Part shown: positions 34,428 through 42,066 of the stretch, piece after piece
How the letters are laid out: every line of letters starts with the position of its first letter
Position numbering within the stretch: position 1 is the stretch's first letter
Source: an uncultured Clostridia bacterium
GTDB taxonomy: Bacteria > Bacillota > Clostridia > Monoglobales > Monoglobaceae
Length of the DNA stretch: 64,000 nucleotides
Direction of reading: 5' to 3'
Assembly (NCBI GenBank): GCA_910580105.1
Contig: CAJTWN010000003.1
Coordinates: 1 to 64,000, forward strand
Program-made: the position numbers and the translations under genes
The notes under the pieces: model-generated
Told to the model about the DNA's origin: nothing
What the model saw: the letters and a program-made list of their open reading frames with translations, nothing else
The model's database searches: none

Positions 34428-34799
34428 TCATAGGAATTTAAGGGATACGACCTTGATTCCCAGTGCATTGCGCACAATCACTGCCCGTACATTGCTGTCT
34501 GCATAAACATTCAAGTCTTCAAGGTTCAGTTTCGAACCGTCCTGAAGGGAATAGCCCGTATCCGTCATCATCAGCTCGTTATATTCCGCCTCAACCGCCA
34601 TCCGTGCGGCCCCCTCGCCGGTGGACAGCGGCCGAACATCTTTCAGCACAACCGTCTTCGCTGTGCTGTCGCAAAAATACAAAACGCCCGTGAAAGCATA
34701 GGCCTCTGTTATCAAAAGTTCAGGCGGTACTGCAAATGCAGAAACCGACATACCCATCAAAACAGCCGCCGTTATACCTGCAACAAGTTTTTTCAGCAT
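34428..34799 (-). CDS. Small exported protein of unknown function
   Basis: A 123-residue protein with a clear signal peptide (1-23, ending SAFA) and a soluble rest rich in beta strands. AAAGGAGAAAATT precedes the ATG. I do not recognise a family. It lies 20 nt before the S41 protease gene and 62 nt after argS, in the same direction, so it may be a partner or substrate of the protease; that is inference from position only. Confidence 0.75.
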   Translation of the reverse strand: MLKKLVAGITAAVLMGMSVSAFAVPPELLITEAYAFTGVLYFCDSTAKTVVLKDVRPLSTGEGAARMAVEAEYNELMMTDTGYSLQDGSKLNLEDLNVYADSNVRAVIVRNALGIKVVSLKFL

Positions 34800-34861
34800 A
34801 ATTTTCTCCTTTATTTACACTTCCCTCTATACAACGCTATGGGATGTTCCTGAAAACAGGT

Positions 34862-36565
34862 TTACATCTTTTCCGGCGCTGTAATCTTCAGCATATTCAG
34901 CACGCCGCAGAGAACGATCCGCGTACTGTCAATCAGTTTGAGCCGCGCATTCATCAGCGCCGCGTCCTCCACCTTTACCCTGCACGCGCCATAAAACGCA
35001 TGGAAGCATGAGGCAAGTTCCATCACATAACGGGTAATCTTTGCCGGCTCCAGCATTTCTGCCGCCGCCTTTATCTCATTCGGCAGATCAGAAAGCTTTT
35101 TCAAAAGCTCCAGTTCCGCCTCTTCTTTCAACAGTGAAGGTACTATCTCCTGATAGGGCTTTACCTCTATCCCTTCCTCTTTCAGAAGCCGGAGAATACT
35201 GCAAATCCGCGCATGGGCATACTGCACATAATAGACGGGGTTCTCATTGCTCTGCTCTGCCGCAAGCTTTAAGTCAAAATCCAGGTGGCTGCCGGCGCTT
35301 CGCATATTGAAGAAGAACCGTGCTGCATCCACACTGATGTCTTCCAGAAGGTCTGAAAGAGTGATGGCTTTGCCCGTCCGTTTGGACATACGGACAACTT
35401 CACCATCGGACATCAGGCGAACCAATTGAATCAAAACAACATCCAGCCGCTTTGGATCAACCCCAACCGCCGCCAGCGCGTTTTTCATTCTAGCCACATG
35501 CCCATGGTGGTCTGTTCCCCAAACATTGATGGCCCAGTCATATTCCCGTGTCTTCAGCTTATTGATATGGTATGCAATATCTGCCGCAAAATACGTTGGT
35601 ATCCCATTCTTACGGACGAGAACCTCGTTCTTTTCCAGACCCATTTTTTCAAAGTTCAGCCAGATTGCCCCATCTTCTTCATAGGTATATCCATTTTTCT
35701 TCAGCAGTTCCACGGTTTCCATCACCGCACCTGCATCATGAAGGGTACTCTCGCGGAACCACACATCATAGACAATCCGGTATTTCTCCAAATCGCTCCG
35801 GAGTGCTTCAATATTTTTCTCCAGTGCATAATCCACCAGGGCGCGCTTGCGCTCTTCTTCATCACAGGTCAAATATTTATCACCATAAAGGGCAATAAAC
35901 TGTTTTGCATGTTCGCGAATATCCTCACCGTGATAGCCGTCTTCCGGAAATGCAGCGGCCTCCTCACCTTTGAGCTCCTGAATATACCGCGCATTGAGGG
36001 AATTTCCAAACTTCTCAATCTGATTGCCCGCATCGTTTACATAGAATTCACGGGTAACCTCATATCCGGCATAGGAAAGCACCGAAGCCAGGCAGTCGCC
36101 CAGTGCGCCGCCGCGGGCATTCCCCATGTGCATAGGACCTGTGGGGTTGGCGCTGACAAACTCAACCATCACCTTCTTCCCCTTGCCTACATCAATCCGG
36201 CCATAGTCCTGCCCCATCTTTTCGATGACATTCATGGTCTCATACAGCCAGTTGGGACTGAGGTAAAAGTTAATGAATCCGGCACCGGCCACCTCAACCT
36301 TTTCAATATCCGCACCGCTGTCCAGATGTTTGGTAATCGCTTCTGCAATTTTCCGCGGCGCCAACCGCAGCGGTTTTGCAAGAACCATGGCCACATTGCA
36401 GGCAAAATCCCCATGCTGCTTATCCTTGGGGACCTCCAGCCTGACCATTTCCTTCACGTTGAATTCCCCTTCCGCAGAGGGAAGATCGGCTGCTTCCACT
36501 GCCGCCCGGTATGCCCGGTCAACGGCCTCTGTAATCGACACCTTCATCTTTTCCTGTATGTTCAT
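34862..36565 (-). CDS. argS: Arginyl-tRNA synthetase
   Basis: A 567-residue class I tRNA synthetase that charges tRNA-Arg. The N-terminal additional domain is followed by the HIGH-type motif HMGN in ANPTGPMHMGNARGGALGD near 125, the KMSK-equivalent MSKRTGK near 380, and the DALR anticodon-binding domain at the C-terminus. The ATG at 36565 is 1 nt after the stop of the DUF1934 gene, with AAGAGG upstream, indicating translational coupling; the ORF extension upstream of it overlaps that gene and is rejected. Confidence 0.95.
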   Translation of the reverse strand: MNIQEKMKVSITEAVDRAYRAAVEAADLPSAEGEFNVKEMVRLEVPKDKQHGDFACNVAMVLAKPLRLAPRKIAEAITKHLDSGADIEKVEVAGAGFINFYLSPNWLYETMNVIEKMGQDYGRIDVGKGKKVMVEFVSANPTGPMHMGNARGGALGDCLASVLSYAGYEVTREFYVNDAGNQIEKFGNSLNARYIQELKGEEAAAFPEDGYHGEDIREHAKQFIALYGDKYLTCDEEERKRALVDYALEKNIEALRSDLEKYRIVYDVWFRESTLHDAGAVMETVELLKKNGYTYEEDGAIWLNFEKMGLEKNEVLVRKNGIPTYFAADIAYHINKLKTREYDWAINVWGTDHHGHVARMKNALAAVGVDPKRLDVVLIQLVRLMSDGEVVRMSKRTGKAITLSDLLEDISVDAARFFFNMRSAGSHLDFDLKLAAEQSNENPVYYVQYAHARICSILRLLKEEGIEVKPYQEIVPSLLKEEAELELLKKLSDLPNEIKAAAEMLEPAKITRYVMELASCFHAFYGACRVKVEDAALMNARLKLIDSTRIVLCGVLNMLKITAPEKM

Positions 36566-36566
36566 C

Positions 36567-37013
36567 TCATAACCTCTTTTCCTTATTGTTCTCCAGCTTC
36601 TGTACCTGCACATGAAGCGCATTCTTTACGAAGCACATATTATCTTCATCCAGCGTATACTCCACACGGAGCCTGCCGCCATTCTCATCCAAATTCCTGT
36701 CAATCTTCTGTGTATTGATCTGCACAGCGGTCTCGCCATACGGTGTCTGATAAAGGCACAGGTTTCGTTCCCCCACCACATAGCGCATCTGCATATTATA
36801 CTTTCCTTTGCGGGTAACGGTCACAAAGCCTTTGCCCGCCTTGATGGTGGTCGTGGTATCCTCAAACCCGGTCATTTCACTTTCCTCATAGATCAGATAG
36901 TGATTGCCGTTCAGCATACCATATTTTCCGAAGGTCTCCAGTTCAATCGGTTCGTCCACTTCCCCATCAACTTCCTGATATGTTTTTATTCTTATATGTA
37001 CATTATTTTCCAT
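36567..37013 (-). CDS. DUF1934 family protein (YwiB-like)
   Basis: A 148-residue small beta-barrel protein. The pattern (VHIRIKTYQEVDGEVDEPIELETFGKYG-type beginning, NHYLIYEESEMTG, YNMQMRYVVGERN) is that of DUF1934, which is commonly found just before argS in Firmicutes, as here. Molecular function is unknown; a lipocalin-like fold has been reported for the family. It lies 12 nt after murI and 1 nt before argS, in an operon with ddl. Confidence 0.85.
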   Translation of the reverse strand: MENNVHIRIKTYQEVDGEVDEPIELETFGKYGMLNGNHYLIYEESEMTGFEDTTTTIKAGKGFVTVTRKGKYNMQMRYVVGERNLCLYQTPYGETAVQINTQKIDRNLDENGGRLRVEYTLDEDNMCFVKNALHVQVQKLENNKEKRL

Positions 37014-37025
37014 CGTATGTTCGCC

Positions 37026-37832
37026 TCAATATTTCTCTATTTCAACTTTGTTCACACTACCATCAATCGGCTGTTCCAAAAAACTGCTCCCCAGTTCCGC
37101 AAAACCACTGATGCTATCGCTGACGTAATATCGCGCCGAACCATACTTCCGGCTGCACAGCATCTGATTTTTTTCAAGAAGCTCCCGGGCATAGACCGCA
37201 GTTTCTGCCCCCGCATCCACCAGACGGACCGTTTCGCCCATAACCTGTTGAATGGTCTCCCGCAGCAGCGGATAATGGGTACAGCCCAAAATTAATGTGT
37301 CCACCCCAGCCGCTTTCATGGGCAGAAGATATTCTTCTGCCACCAGCCGGGCCACCTCGCCGTGGGTATATCCATTCTCCACCAGGGGAACAAACATCGG
37401 GCACGCCTTCCGGAATACCTCAACCGCAGGGTCAATCGCCTTGATACATTCCAGGTACCGGCCGCTGTTGATGGTTCCCGCCGTACCGATGACGCCTATT
37501 CTCTTGTTCTTTGTCAGCTGAACAGCCTTTGCCGCCGTCGGCTCCAGCACACCGATCATCCGGGTATCATATTCACTCAGAATTTGAGGCAGCGCGGCAC
37601 TGCTGGCTGTTCCACAGGCAATAATTATAAATTTAATATCAAAACTTTTTAAAAAGTTTATATCCTGCCTTACATATTTGACGACTGTCTGGGGGCTTCT
37701 GGTTCCATAAGGGACTCTGCCCGTATCACCAAAATAGATAATATCCTCCCCCGGCATAATCTCCATGACCTTTCGGACACAGGTCAGGCCGCCAAGACCC
37801 GAATCAAAAATTCCAATCGGCCGGTTATCCAT
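37026..37832 (-). CDS. murI: Glutamate racemase
   Basis: A 268-residue enzyme that makes D-glutamate for peptidoglycan. The two catalytic cysteines are visible: Cys73 in IIACGTASS and Cys184 in LILGCTHYPLL. The N-terminal IGIFDSGLGGLTCVRKV and YFGDTGRVPYGTRS segments are diagnostic. It lies 36 nt after ddl and before DUF1934 and argS, a cell-wall precursor operon. Confidence 0.95.
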   Translation of the reverse strand: MDNRPIGIFDSGLGGLTCVRKVMEIMPGEDIIYFGDTGRVPYGTRSPQTVVKYVRQDINFLKSFDIKFIIIACGTASSAALPQILSEYDTRMIGVLEPTAAKAVQLTKNKRIGVIGTAGTINSGRYLECIKAIDPAVEVFRKACPMFVPLVENGYTHGEVARLVAEEYLLPMKAAGVDTLILGCTHYPLLRETIQQVMGETVRLVDAGAETAVYARELLEKNQMLCSRKYGSARYYVSDSISGFAELGSSFLEQPIDGSVNKVEIEKY

Positions 37833-37868
37833 GCCGCCGCCTCCTCTCTGTAAACAAAGTTTGCATCT

Positions 37869-38930
37869 TTAACAATTTCCCTGCCGCTCCAGGGCACACT
37901 GCACCAAACGGTCCAGCAGCTCTCCATAGGGTACACCGCTGGCCTCCCACATCTTGGGATACATACTGATCGCCGTAAAGCCCGGCAGAGTATTAATTTC
38001 ATTCAGCCGCACATCGCCGCTGGTCTTATCCACAAAGAAGTCCACCCGGGAAAGACCCCGGCATTCGCAAATCTGATAAGCACGGAGTGCATACTCTTTC
38101 AGTTTTTCAGCCACAGAAGGCTCCAGTTTTGCCGGGATGGTCAGCCGTGAATCTGCACTTTTGTATTTGGCCTCATAGTCATAAAATTCATTGGCCGGGG
38201 CAATCTCCCCAAGCGCCTCAGCGCATACCGGACGAAGATTACCAAAAACACTGCTTTCCACCTCTGTCCCGGTCATCATCTCTTCCACCAAAACTTTGTA
38301 ATCATGTGCAAAAGCAAGCTTCAGGCCCTCCACAAGTTCGCTCCGGTTATGCGCCTTGCTGATTCCCACCGAAGAACCGGCATTGGAAGGTTTGATAAAA
38401 CAGGGATACCCCAGCTTTTGTTCAATTTCATCCACCTTATCCGGCTCGCCGGCCTTTATCTCAACCCAGTTCGCCTGCGGAATACCGGCACGAGCAAACA
38501 AAATTTTGGCCACACATTTATCCATGCAGACCGAACTTCCAATCACGCCGGAGCCGACATAAGGAATCCCTGCAAGCTCGAATAACCCCTGAATCGTACC
38601 ATCCTCACCATTCTTCCCGTGGAGGACCGGAAATACAACATCAATCGGAATCCGAACCACGCCGTCCTTTGTGAACCGCAGAAGCCCATGGTCTTCCCTG
38701 TCCGGGGAAAGCACCGCCCGGTCAAGGCCAAGGGCCTGAAAATCTGAACACCGGGAAATTTCTTCATTTTTTCTATCATAATACAGCCATTTGCCGTCTT
38801 TTGTAATCACAATTCTATGTATTTCATATTTATCTTCGTTTAAATGCGTCAATACCGACTCCGCAGAAAGCAGAGATACCTCGTGTTCACTGGAAACGCC
38901 GCCGAACAAAACACATAACTTTAATTTTGA
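37869..38930 (-). CDS. ddl: D-alanine--D-alanine ligase
   Basis: A 353-residue ATP-grasp ligase that makes the D-Ala-D-Ala end of the peptidoglycan precursor. The start is a TTG at 38930, 8 nt after TCGGAGG, giving (M)SKLKLCVLFGGVSSEHEVSLLSA; the ATG 33 nt upstream would put the ribosome binding site inside the gene. Visible motifs: HGKNGEDGTIQGLFE, KPSNAGSSVGISKA, and RVDFFVDKTSGDVRLNEINTLPGFT. In the omega loop KYKSAD replaces the usual KY, consistent with a D-Ala rather than D-Lac specificity. First gene of the operon with murI. Confidence 0.93.
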   Translation of the reverse strand, partial: SKLKLCVLFGGVSSEHEVSLLSAESVLTHLNEDKYEIHRIVITKDGKWLYYDRKNEEISRCSDFQALGLDRAVLSPDREDHGLLRFTKDGVVRIPIDVVFPVLHGKNGEDGTIQGLFELAGIPYVGSGVIGSSVCMDKCVAKILFARAGIPQANWVEIKAGEPDKVDEIEQKLGYPCFIKPSNAGSSVGISKAHNRSELVEGLKLAFAHDYKVLVEEMMTGTEVESSVFGNLRPVCAEALGEIAPANEFYDYEAKYKSADSRLTIPAKLEPSVAEKLKEYALRAYQICECRGLSRVDFFVDKTSGDVRLNEINTLPGFTAISMYPKMWEASGVPYGELLDRLVQCALERQGNC

Positions 38931-39127
38931 CAACCCAAACACCTCCGAAAGATATTTAATCATTTTAAGGATTGCTGCAAGAGAAACCTGTCTTCTTTTT
39001 TACCTTATAAATCCCCATAATAATTCAATTATATATTGTACCGCGAATCCCGAAAAAAATCAATATGTATAAAAAAGAAAATCCTGTCCAGAATGTAAAT
39101 AAATAACCCGAAACAGGAGATGATTTT

Positions 39128-39751
39128 TTGCAGAATTTATACAAACCCTTATCTATCCTGGCCGTCCTCCTTCTCATCCTGTCCTTTTTTCTCACCATCC
39201 GGTATGGAAGTATTGTGCAGGAAGACATTGCAGACAGTGTACTCAGGCTACATATTCTTGCCAACAGCGACAGCGAAGAAGACCAGGCGCAAAAGCTGCG
39301 GCTCCGTGATGCCATCCTCAAAAATTGCAGGCAATATTTTGAGAACTGTACCTCGCCAAGAGAAAGTTTTCTCGCCGCCCAAAACCATATCGCTGACATC
39401 CAAAAGGCCGCCGAGGACTTTTTGATACAGGAAAATACACCTCCCGTCGTCTCGGTCACCGTAGGAGAAAGCGAATTCCCTACCAAAGCCTATGGCGGTT
39501 TTACCCTGCCCGCCGGAACGTATAACGCCCTGAAAATTGTTATCGGCGAAGGAAAAGGGCACAATTGGTGGTGCGTGATGTACCCCTCCCTCTGTCTGCT
39601 GGACGGCGTTGTTACCGCCCCGGATTCTGCCGCCAAAACATTAAAGGAAAGCCTGTCTCCGGAAGAGTACGCGGTAATTACCGGAAATGAAGAACCGGGG
39701 ATCCGTTTAAAATTTAAGATTGTCGAGCTGATCGGCAGATGGTCAAAATAA
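39128..39751 (+). CDS. spoIIR: Stage II sporulation protein R
   Basis: A 207-residue exported signalling protein, made in the forespore, that triggers SpoIIGA to process pro-sigma-E in the mother cell. It has a hydrophobic N-terminal segment (8-26) and the family strings VLRLHILANSDSEEDQ near 40 and GHNWWCVMYPSLC near 143. The start codon is TTG, 8 nt after AGGAG; no ATG is nearby. Its presence marks the organism as a spore former. It stands alone, divergent from ddl. Confidence 0.93.
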   Translation: MQNLYKPLSILAVLLLILSFFLTIRYGSIVQEDIADSVLRLHILANSDSEEDQAQKLRLRDAILKNCRQYFENCTSPRESFLAAQNHIADIQKAAEDFLIQENTPPVVSVTVGESEFPTKAYGGFTLPAGTYNALKIVIGEGKGHNWWCVMYPSLCLLDGVVTAPDSAAKTLKESLSPEEYAVITGNEEPGIRLKFKIVELIGRWSK

Positions 39752-39826
39752 AGTCCGCCAAAAAATAATCAATTCTTAATTCTTGTTCTTATAAAATCAA
39801 TCATAAAGAAACGCAGCCATTCTATA

Positions 39827-39859
39827 ACAAAAGCCTGTTGCAGACAATACAACAGGCTT
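39827..39859 (-). terminator. Terminator of the glycosyltransferase gene
   Basis: 10-bp stem (39831-39840 with 39850-39859), on the minus strand followed by TTTTG, 13 nt after the stop. Also lies 80 nt after spoIIR. Confidence 0.65.
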
Positions 39860-39871
39860 CGTCGCTTTTAA

Positions 39872-40825
39872 TTATTCATCTTTTTTATATTCCTCGATAA
39901 TATAACGGGGGCGGCGCTTGGTTTCTTTATAAATTTTCCCGATATATTCTCCGATAATTCCCACAGAGACCAACTGCACACCGCCTAAAAACCAGATGGA
40001 AATCATCAGCGACGACCACCCGGCGGTAGTCACACCCCAGAACTTGGCAATCAGCGTGTAAATCGCCGCCACAATTGCCAAAATAGAAATGACCGCTCCA
40101 ACACTCCATACCAGCCGAATTGGTTTGATGCTGAACGAAGTAATGCCATCGAAAGCAAAGGAAAGCATCTTTTTCAGCGGATATTTGCTCTCTCCGGCAA
40201 AACGTTCACCCCGCTGATAATAGACAATATCACTTTTATAACCAACAAGGGGAACCAATCCGCGCAGGAACAGATTGACCTCAGAAAATTCCGAAAGAGC
40301 CGACAACGCCCGTCTGCTCATCAGACGATAATCCGCATGGTTAAAGACCACATTCACCCCCATCGCTTTCATGAATTTATAAAATCCAACAGCCGTGGTC
40401 CGTTTAAAAAAGGTGTCTGTTGTCCGGTCATTCCGTGCGCCATAAACCACATCACAGCCCTCGTCGAACTTGCGGATAAACTGAGGAATCACTTCAATAT
40501 CATCCTGCAAATCCGCATCAATAGAGATGGCACAGTCACATTCATCCTTCACCGTCATCAATCCCGCAAGCAGTGCATTCTGGTGCCCGGCATTCTTCGC
40601 CAGCTTTATTCCGCGAAAACGGGGATAATCCGTACTAAGGGAAGAAATCAATTCCCAGGTGCGGTCTCTGCTTCCGTCGTCAACGAATACAATCCGGCTT
40701 TCGCCGCTGATTAAATCCCCTGCCTCCATCGCGTCAAACAACCGGTTCAGCCGCTTGGCAGTCTCCGGCAGGACTTCCTCTTCGTTATAACAGGGAATCA
40801 CAAGATATAATTTGGTATCCTTCAT
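39872..40825 (-). CDS. GtrB/DPM1-like glycosyltransferase family 2
   Basis: A 317-residue membrane glycosyltransferase that probably transfers a sugar from a nucleotide donor to undecaprenyl phosphate. GT2 core at 1-230: VIPCYNEEEVLPE, VFVDDGSRDRT, a DADLQDD metal site near 98, and a QRGERFAGESKYPL loop. Two C-terminal membrane helices follow (about 235-260 and 268-295), as in GtrB. The ATG at 40825 lies after AGGAGTGGAAAG. Acceptor and donor are not known; no flippase gene lies beside it. Confidence 0.85.
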   Translation of the reverse strand: MKDTKLYLVIPCYNEEEVLPETAKRLNRLFDAMEAGDLISGESRIVFVDDGSRDRTWELISSLSTDYPRFRGIKLAKNAGHQNALLAGLMTVKDECDCAISIDADLQDDIEVIPQFIRKFDEGCDVVYGARNDRTTDTFFKRTTAVGFYKFMKAMGVNVVFNHADYRLMSRRALSALSEFSEVNLFLRGLVPLVGYKSDIVYYQRGERFAGESKYPLKKMLSFAFDGITSFSIKPIRLVWSVGAVISILAIVAAIYTLIAKFWGVTTAGWSSLMISIWFLGGVQLVSVGIIGEYIGKIYKETKRRPRYIIEEYKKDE

Positions 40826-40968
40826 CTTTCCACTCCTATTATGCAGGACAGCCGGGCTGACTCCACGCTGTATACCCTGCATTTTCTTCAAACGATAAAC
40901 CTCGTACGCTAAACATTCTTACATCTATAAGAAAAGGCGAACACCCGGTTCGCCTTCCATATTCTGTC

Positions 40969-41526
40969 TTATTCTGCCGTTGCCGGGTTTGCATCTGTAT
41001 TTGCATTGGTATCGGCATTTGCATTCGGATTCTCTGCTGCATCATCCGCAGCTCCGTCATCTGCCGCACCGCTGGCATCTGTGTTTGCTTCCGTACCATC
41101 GGCTGTTCCTGCATCTGCTGCGCCATCTGCATTTTCATCAGTTACAGCGCCGTCTTCATTTGTTACAGCACCTTCTGCATCTGTCAGCGGAATTTCACCA
41201 TTCTCACCGGCAGTAACAGAACCGTCTTCGTTTACATCAATGGGAAGCGCCTCAGAAGCGTCTGTGCCCGGGGCAGCTGCATTGTCATACTGCTGAATTG
41301 AAACAGCCGCAAGAACCACCGAAGAAACGATAAACAGAATTGCAACAACCGCAGTAAACTTTTTCAGCATTGCATCGACAGTTCTTCCCTTATTCTTTCC
41401 AAAGAATGTCTCTGCGCCGCCGGCGATTGCACCGGAAAGTCCCTGCTGCTTGCCATGCTGCAGCAAAACTACAACGATCAAAGCAAGTGCTATAATCACA
41501 TGTACGATTGTCAAAGCTAATACCAT
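40969..41526 (-). CDS. secG: SecG preprotein translocase subunit with long acidic tail
   Basis: A 185-residue protein. Residues 1-80 are a normal SecG: two membrane helices (about 1-22 and 55-77) with the conserved LLQHGKQQGLSGAIAGGAETFFGK loop between. The last 105 residues are an Asp/Glu/Asn/Ala/Thr low-complexity region with no family match, while ordinary SecG is 70-80 residues. Given SecG topology the tail should lie outside the membrane on the extracytoplasmic side. The ATG has AGGAGG upstream. The gene stands alone. The sequence is in frame and encodes no stop, so the tail is translated unless processed. Confidence 0.88.
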   Translation of the reverse strand: MVLALTIVHVIIALALIVVVLLQHGKQQGLSGAIAGGAETFFGKNKGRTVDAMLKKFTAVVAILFIVSSVVLAAVSIQQYDNAAAPGTDASEALPIDVNEDGSVTAGENGEIPLTDAEGAVTNEDGAVTDENADGAADAGTADGTEANTDASGAADDGAADDAAENPNANADTNANTDANPATAE

Positions 41527-41799
41527 TTTATTACTTCCTCCTATGCTTATGGTCTAAACGATTATCTTAAGTTCAATTTGATTTCGTTCATCCGTCCAGT
41601 ATTTGCTATTGTATCACAGCCCGGCGATTATTTCAAGTATTTTTTTGAACTTTATGAAATTTTTTTGCCAAAAATTCTTCTGCTCCGGATATTTTCTTCC
41701 TTCTCCCCTGATTCCGGCGTTTTTTCTGTCATATTTCCTTGTTCACAAACTATTCACACATACTTTACATTTTATTCACCCATCAGATAAAATCCGTGC

Positions 41800-41805
41800 T
41801 ATAAT
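41800..41805 (+). promoter_or_regulatory. Putative -10 of the small RNA
   Basis: TATAAT (41800-41805); the -35 is poor (TTCACC with a 19-nt spacer). Predicted start at 41812. Confidence 0.4.
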
Positions 41806-41811
41806 GTAGTT

Positions 41812-41896
41812 GTAACAAGGAACACAACTTGTTACAGATTGCAAATACATAACTCCCTCCCTTAGAAGCCCGTTCCCCCAAACGGGCTTCTTTCTT
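41812..41896 (+). ncRNA. Candidate C-rich small regulatory RNA
   Basis: An 85-nt stretch without an ORF, after a TATAAT box. It holds a 9-bp hairpin (41811-41819 with 41828-41836), an unpaired segment with CTCCCTCCC (41853-41861), and an intrinsic terminator (41864-41874 with 41881-41891) whose loop is CCCCC. C-rich loops that can pair with ribosome binding sites are the mark of Firmicute small RNAs such as RsaE/RoxS. Function is inferred from architecture only. Confidence 0.45.
41864..41896 (+). terminator. Terminator of the small RNA
   Basis: Perfect 11-bp stem with a C-rich loop and TTCTTTG after it. Confidence 0.75.
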
Positions 41897-41926
41897 TGAT
41901 TTTAAACACGGGAATTTTGACGAAAC

Positions 41927-41955
41927 TTGCAAATTTACATCTTTTGTGCTATACT
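41927..41955 (+). promoter_or_regulatory. Promoter of the GHL10-SLH gene
   Basis: TTGCAA (41927-41932), 17-nt spacer, TATACT (41950-41955). The leader to the ATG at 42067 is about 105 nt and G+C-rich, with a possible CCCGTT/AACGGG stem; I could not match it to a known riboswitch. Confidence 0.65.
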
Positions 41956-42066
41956 TTGTTTCTGTAACATAGACATGAAACAGAAGCACGGACAGCCCAA
42001 TGCGGCGGCCGTCCCGTTCTTCAACCTTCCGCATAAACGGGAAAATTTGTTTAAAGGAGTCTGCAT

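Noticed and set aside
38991..39127. Sigma-F type promoter before spoIIR
   Set aside because: A GTATA is present at 39066, but no GGnnAnAnT-like -10 at the right distance; not claimed.
41956..42066. c-di-GMP (GEMM) or other riboswitch in the GHL10-SLH leader
   Set aside because: The leader is structured, but the conserved GEMM core segments are not found and no terminator switch is visible.
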